Origin: Pseudoips prasinana
Taxonomy: Eukaryota; Arthropoda; Insecta; Lepidoptera; Nolidae
Length of the DNA: 64,000 bases
NCBI GenBank assembly: GCA_951640165.1
Contig: OX621260.1
Span: 16,820,001 to 16,884,000 of the forward strand
Direction of reading: 5' to 3'
Positions 60,455 through 64,000 of this stretch are shown piece by piece. How positions within the stretch are numbered: position 1 is the first letter of the stretch; each line of letters opens with the position of its first letter. The notes under the pieces are model-generated. The model worked only from the letters and a program-made list of their open reading frames with translations, was not told the origin of the DNA and searched no databases. The translations under genes and the position numbers were made by a program.

Positions 60455-61049
60455 CTCAAAGGGTTACCCCTAAAGAGAGTTAACACATTTAAGTACCTAG
60501 GACATATTATAACTTCAGACCTTAAAGATGATGATGACATTGAAAGGGAACGGAGGGCGCTGGCAGTGAGGAGCAATATGCTGGCCCGTAGATTTACACG
60601 GTGTAGCAAGGAGGCTAAAATAACACTATTCAAAGCCTATTGCCAATCCTTCTACACCTGTGGCCTGTGGATAAGGTATACGCTCCGAGCTTATAACGCC
60701 CTCCGAGTTCAATATAATAATGGGTTCAGAGTGCTGTTGGGACTATCGAGGCGCTGCAGCGCGTCCGGAATGTTTGCGGAGGCCTATACAGATGGATTCC
60801 ACGCAATCATCCGCAAGAGAATCGCATCGATACTTCACAGAACACGCAATAGTCACAATAGCATTCTGAAAACATTTTCTGTGCGGTATGACAGCCCAAT
60901 AATAAGCCACTGGGTGGCTAAAGTAATAGGCGCTCCTTGATTGTAATTTTAGATTATTATTAATTTACTAACATAGGATATAAGACCGCTTACTAACAAA
61001 ATATGGATGAATTTAAAATCTGAAATAAATGTTTTTATTATTATTATTA
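60455..61049 (+). pseudogene. LINE RT-ORF C-terminal third, open frame
   Basis: Uninterrupted to the stop at about 60940: LPLKRVNTFKYLGHIITSDL, ERERRALAVRSNMLARRFTR, EAKITLFKAYCQSFYTCGLW, ALRVQYNNGFRVLLGLSRRC, ASGMFAEAYTDGFHAIIRKR, SHWVAKVIG. This follows the RT core in a LINE clade I cannot name. The UTR is short and ends in an ATT-repeat (61024-61049). 5'-truncated, so not a functional gene although undamaged. Confidence 0.82.
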
Positions 61050-61290
61050 CTAACCTAATTAAACATAATGAATCAGGATGTGTCAGTCCTTATGTGTAGG
61101 TGCGTCTATAAAGATGTCATTACACACCCAGTAAAGTCCCTTTTCCTTGTAAGATACATAACTCTAGTAACTCATATTCCTTGAAATTATAATTGCGTTG
61201 AAAACCTTGATCTTCGCTGGAAGTTTCCTGCCGGTGCAATTCGCAGTTTATTTAGAAACTAGACCACATCATATAATTTCGAATCTAGAC

Positions 61291-61424
61291 TTATTACTGC
61301 TTGTGTGGCGCAGTGGTTATGGCCGTAGCCTTGTCACTTAGTGATCACGAGTTCTATTTCCGCACAAGACAACTATTTTGGTGACCCATAGAAAATAATT
61401 ATGACTGATAGAAAATAAACAGTA
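61291..61424 (+). repeat. SINE-D copy 7 with 20-bp TSD
   Basis: TTGTGTGGCGCAGTGGTTAT head, CACTTAGTGATCACG, GACAACTATTTTGGTGACCC; ATATAATTTCGAATCTAGAC flanks it at 61271-61290 and 61425-61444. Confidence 0.85.
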
Positions 61425-61451
61425 ATATAATTTCGAATCTAGACATATTTC

Positions 61452-61800
61452 AACTTTAGTGGAGCAGCGGTTAACGCCGTAGCCTTGTCACTTAGTGATC
61501 CCGACTTCGATTTCCGCTCAGGGGCTCTAACGGCTAAGTCGCCGAACATCGATTTATTAAATGGCGTTCAAATAAACAAAGGTTAAAAATTACTAAATCA
61601 ATCGTTAAATCGGCTTCCATGAGCACATGTGACGTCATAAATGGGCTAGAATCGATTTTCAACGTCGATGCCGATTTAACGATTGATTAAATCATCTTTA
61701 ACCTTTATTTATTTGAACGCCATTCACGAAAACGATGTTCGGATACTTAGCCGTTAGAGCCCCAGGACAACTATTAAGCCATTAAGTTCTAATACTGGGT
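61452..61800 (+). repeat. SINE-D copy 8, split by foldback MITE
   Basis: GTGGAGCAGCGGTTAACGCC, CTTGTCACTTAGTGATCCCG, TTCGATTTCCGCTCA; after the MITE it resumes GGACAACTATTAAGCC. Shares CCTTGTCACTTAGTGATC with copy 7. Confidence 0.8.
61521..61763. mobile_element. Foldback MITE, about 95-bp arms
   Basis: GGGGCTCTAACGGCTAAGTC... mirrors ...CTTAGCCGTTAGAGCCCC; arms continue through CCGAACATCG, ATGGCGTTCAAATAAA and AATCAATCGTTAAATCGGC with scattered mismatches. No coding frame. Confidence 0.87.
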
Positions 61801-61839
61801 TTCTTTTGTGTCCCTCAATTACTTACTTACTTATCGTAT

Positions 61840-62035
61840 GGGCATTGGTAACCCTAGTGTCAGAATTGTTCAAGCCGTCCAGTAGGCTTGATTTCAATTA
61901 CTACAACCGGGACCGACAGCTTAAGGTGCTCCCCGAAACACGGAGACGCTCAGAAATTAAACCACTTTGGTGGTCACCCATCTACGGACTGACCGCGATC
62001 CTAGTTGCTGAACATCCCCGATCACTTACGGACCA
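61840..62035 (+). repeat. Repeat-K copy 8
   Basis: GGCATTGGTAACCCTAGTGT, TTGTTCAAGCCGTCCAGTAG, CTACAACCGGGACCGACAGC, GGTCACCCATCTACGGACTG, CGATCACTTACGGACC; the longest copy. Confidence 0.72.
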
Positions 62036-62417
62036 GAATTACATTTAACATAATTTATACCTACTCATACCACTAAATCCCTAGGGAGCAGTGGCGAAGG
62101 GTAACTATGTATATAACTCGATTCCTATTGACTTCACATTGAACACAACTCAAGTTAGTTACAATAGCCGTTTTATTTTTATTGAGTTATAATAATCCTA
62201 AGGTCCCGGTAAACTTCGTACCGCAATTTTTTTTTCTCGTCAATACTGTCTAAAGTTCTCACACTCATTTTATAGAATATTTGCAACAATGCTTGCAGGG
62301 TAAAAGTGTGGAAACAAGACACTTAGCCCGTACAGAAGCTTAATAACAATCGCGGTGTTGACCGATTTTTCTATTTTGTCTAAAGTTCGCACACTCATTT
62401 TTTCATACAAATCTTCT

Positions 62418-62575
62418 GACAATTACGAACACATCAAAGAAAGAATTGCAAAACTGAAATGGCAGTGGGTGGGGCACATAGCTCGTAGAACCGACGGCCA
62501 TTGGGGCAGAAAGGTTCTCGAGTGGCCACCACGAACAGGAAGACGCAGCGTGGGCAGGCCCCTTACAAGCTGGAT
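62418..62575 (+). mobile_element. RTE LINE ORF fragment
   Basis: HIKERIAKLKWQWVGHIARR, TDGHWGRKVLEWPPRTGRRS, VGRPLTSW, then a GAT-like tail (GATGATGATAATG). Short, frame preserved. Confidence 0.82.
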
Positions 62576-63140
62576 GATGATAATGAAAAGAATGATTTAT
62601 CCAACTTGGTGCGTCGTTTTGAATTCGTGAATTCGTCGTATTATTATTATTTACAAGATATATTATATTATGTATCTAACAGTTGGTCATTGTATACAAG
62701 TCATGATCAAACGTTCATAGATATAATCTTTATAATTTTTATTTTATTTAATTTATTTTATTTATAGGCAAGTCGTTTTCCACCGCGTTACATAATAATA
62801 TATCTTACCCATCGCCATTAGACACCACTACTAACACAAAATGAAGGAGGAAAAAGCAAGTGTAATTCAAAGCTTTTGTGCAGTTTTAACAACAAAACAA
62901 AGCTTTTATCATAGCTTGCTTTCAGCTAACAAGTTTCACTTTGCATTATAAAAGAGTTAAAAGAGTCTTGTATCAGAAATGCGCCGTCTGCAGATTCTTT
63001 TATAGCCACTATACATATATGATACACGCATAACCAAGCGGCATTTTTACATTTTACAGAATACCGGCAAACAATGCTTGCGGTGTAAAAGTGAGAAAAA
63101 AATGTGTAGGTACTTAGCCCTAATAGAAGCTAAATAAGTA

Positions 63141-63205
63141 ATAAAACTACCCTGGAATTAAGCACATAGCCGACCCATCATCATTTCAGGGTAGTTTTAT
63201 ATATT
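63141..63205. repeat. Small hairpin insertion in repeat-V
   Basis: ATAAAACTACCCTG at the left and CAGGGTAGTTTTAT at the right, about 64 bp; absent from the other repeat-V copy. Confidence 0.75.
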
Positions 63206-63887
63206 GTGTCTAACAGTTGGTAATTTTATACATGTCATAAAGCCTATATAATACACATAATTTATATAGGCAAGTCGTTTTCCATCGCGTTACCTACTAA
63301 TATATGTAACCCGTCGCCATTGGACTAATATAAAAGGAAAGAGGACAAAGCAAGTGCAATTTAAAGCTTTTGTGCAGTTTTAACAACAAAACAAAGCTTT
63401 TATCATAGCTTGCTTTCAGCTAACAAGTTTCACTTTGCATTATAAAAGAGTTAAAAGAGTCTTGTATCAGAAATGCGCCGTCTGCAGATTCTTTTATAGC
63501 CACTATACATATATGATACACGCATAACCAAGCGGGATTTTTAAATTTTACAGAATATCTGCAAACAATGCTTGCGGTGTAAAAGTGTGGAAGCACTTAG
63601 CCCGTATAGAAGCTAAATAGCAGTCGCGGTGTTGACCGATTTGTCTATTTTCGTACCGGTCTCCCTGTTAACCGAAACATGTTCAGATTAACAGACTGAG
63701 CGACCCAATTCGCCATTCAGATTTTACAACGCACTTAGTATACCTGTGTTTATAAATATTTCAAAGTTTCTCTTTGAATTAGATAAACAAATATAATGTG
63801 TTATTAAATTATGACTTGTTTCGGTTCTTTAACTAAAGTATGTATAAACGATTAGTTTCCAAGAAAATTTGTGTACTTTATTATCTA

Positions 63888-64000
63888 CTAGCTGTGCCCG
63901 GTTTTACCCGCGTTAAACTGTATAAATCATAGCCTATGTGTTAATCCAGGGTGTCAGCTAACTCTATACCAAATTTTATTAAAATGGCTCCAGCCGTTTG
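63888..64000 (-). mobile_element. Helitron H2, leaving the window
   Basis: CTAGCTGTGCCC, GGTTTTACCCGCG (hairpin damaged by a deletion), AATCCAGGGTGTCAGCTAAC, GGCTCCAGCCGTTTG; the 5' end lies beyond base 64000. Confidence 0.83.

Larger units (their letters stand above)
62225..63650. repeat. Repeat-V: tandem segments of about 493-bp period
   Basis: 62853-63106 and 63346-63595 are nearly identical (CTTTTGTGCAGTTTTAACAA, TAGCTTGCTTTCAGCTAAC, AAATGCGCCGTCTGCAG). Partial text also occurs at 62225-62350 (ACAATGCTTGCAGGGTAAAA, CGCGGTGTTGACCGATTT). Between 62400 and 62640 an RTE fragment interrupts. No coding frame. Confidence 0.82.

Overview
The window looks like an intergenic, transposon-saturated stretch of a lepidopteran (moth or butterfly) nuclear genome. 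The basis is AT-rich background sequence, eukaryotic tRNA genes, several tRNA-headed SINE families, many short Helitrons ending in a GC hairpin plus CTAG, RTE, Jockey/CR1-like and R1-like LINE relics, and two cecropia-type mariners. I found no host protein-coding gene. Every recognisable protein is a transposon protein: retrotransposon ORF2, mariner transposase or Helitron helicase. The only host genes I can support are tRNA genes.

Layout. 1-3.6 kb: a decayed RNase H-bearing LINE entering from the left. 3.98-4.88 kb: a dead mariner. 5.5-15.3 kb: SINEs, Helitrons and palindromes around tRNA-Gly(GCC) and tRNA-Phe(GAA), including a LINE/SINE/Helitron nest at 12.86-13.63 kb. 15.6-20.6 kb: MITEs, a 63-bp-arm perfect palindrome and a Helitron carrying a LINE tail. 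20.9-25.0 kb: five tRNA-Lys(CUU) copies on the minus strand in a duplicated segment, one apparently dead, spread apart by Helitron, MITE and LINE-tail insertions; a sixth stands alone at 49.9 kb. 25.4-26.7 kb: a 409-residue RTE reverse transcriptase frame. 27-50 kb: mixed retroposon tails, SINEs, MITEs and Helitrons, many nested. 50.65-52.77 kb: the relic of an autonomous Helitron helicase. 55.24-57.81 kb: a LINE interrupted in its YADD region by a complete mariner with an intact 339-residue transposase and matched inverted repeats. 58.2-60.0 kb: a head-to-tail SINE array. 60-64 kb: LINE pieces, a foldback MITE, a roughly 490-bp tandem duplication and a Helitron leaving the window.

How the parts relate. 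The elements form a layered record. Helitrons and retroposons sit inside SINEs, MITEs sit inside SINEs, LINE tails sit inside MITEs and Helitrons, and removing an insert often restores the host exactly. One SINE family (called SINE-A here) is interrupted at or beside the same internal point in four separate copies. The autonomous Helitron relic shares its 3' terminus with one short Helitron family (H4), a plausible source of transposase in trans. Three SINE families with different tRNA heads share one central core, suggesting head exchange.

Family letters (SINE-A, H1, MITE-E, repeat-K and so on) are labels for this window only. Boundaries of diverged repeats are accurate to roughly 5-20 bases unless a target duplication is given.
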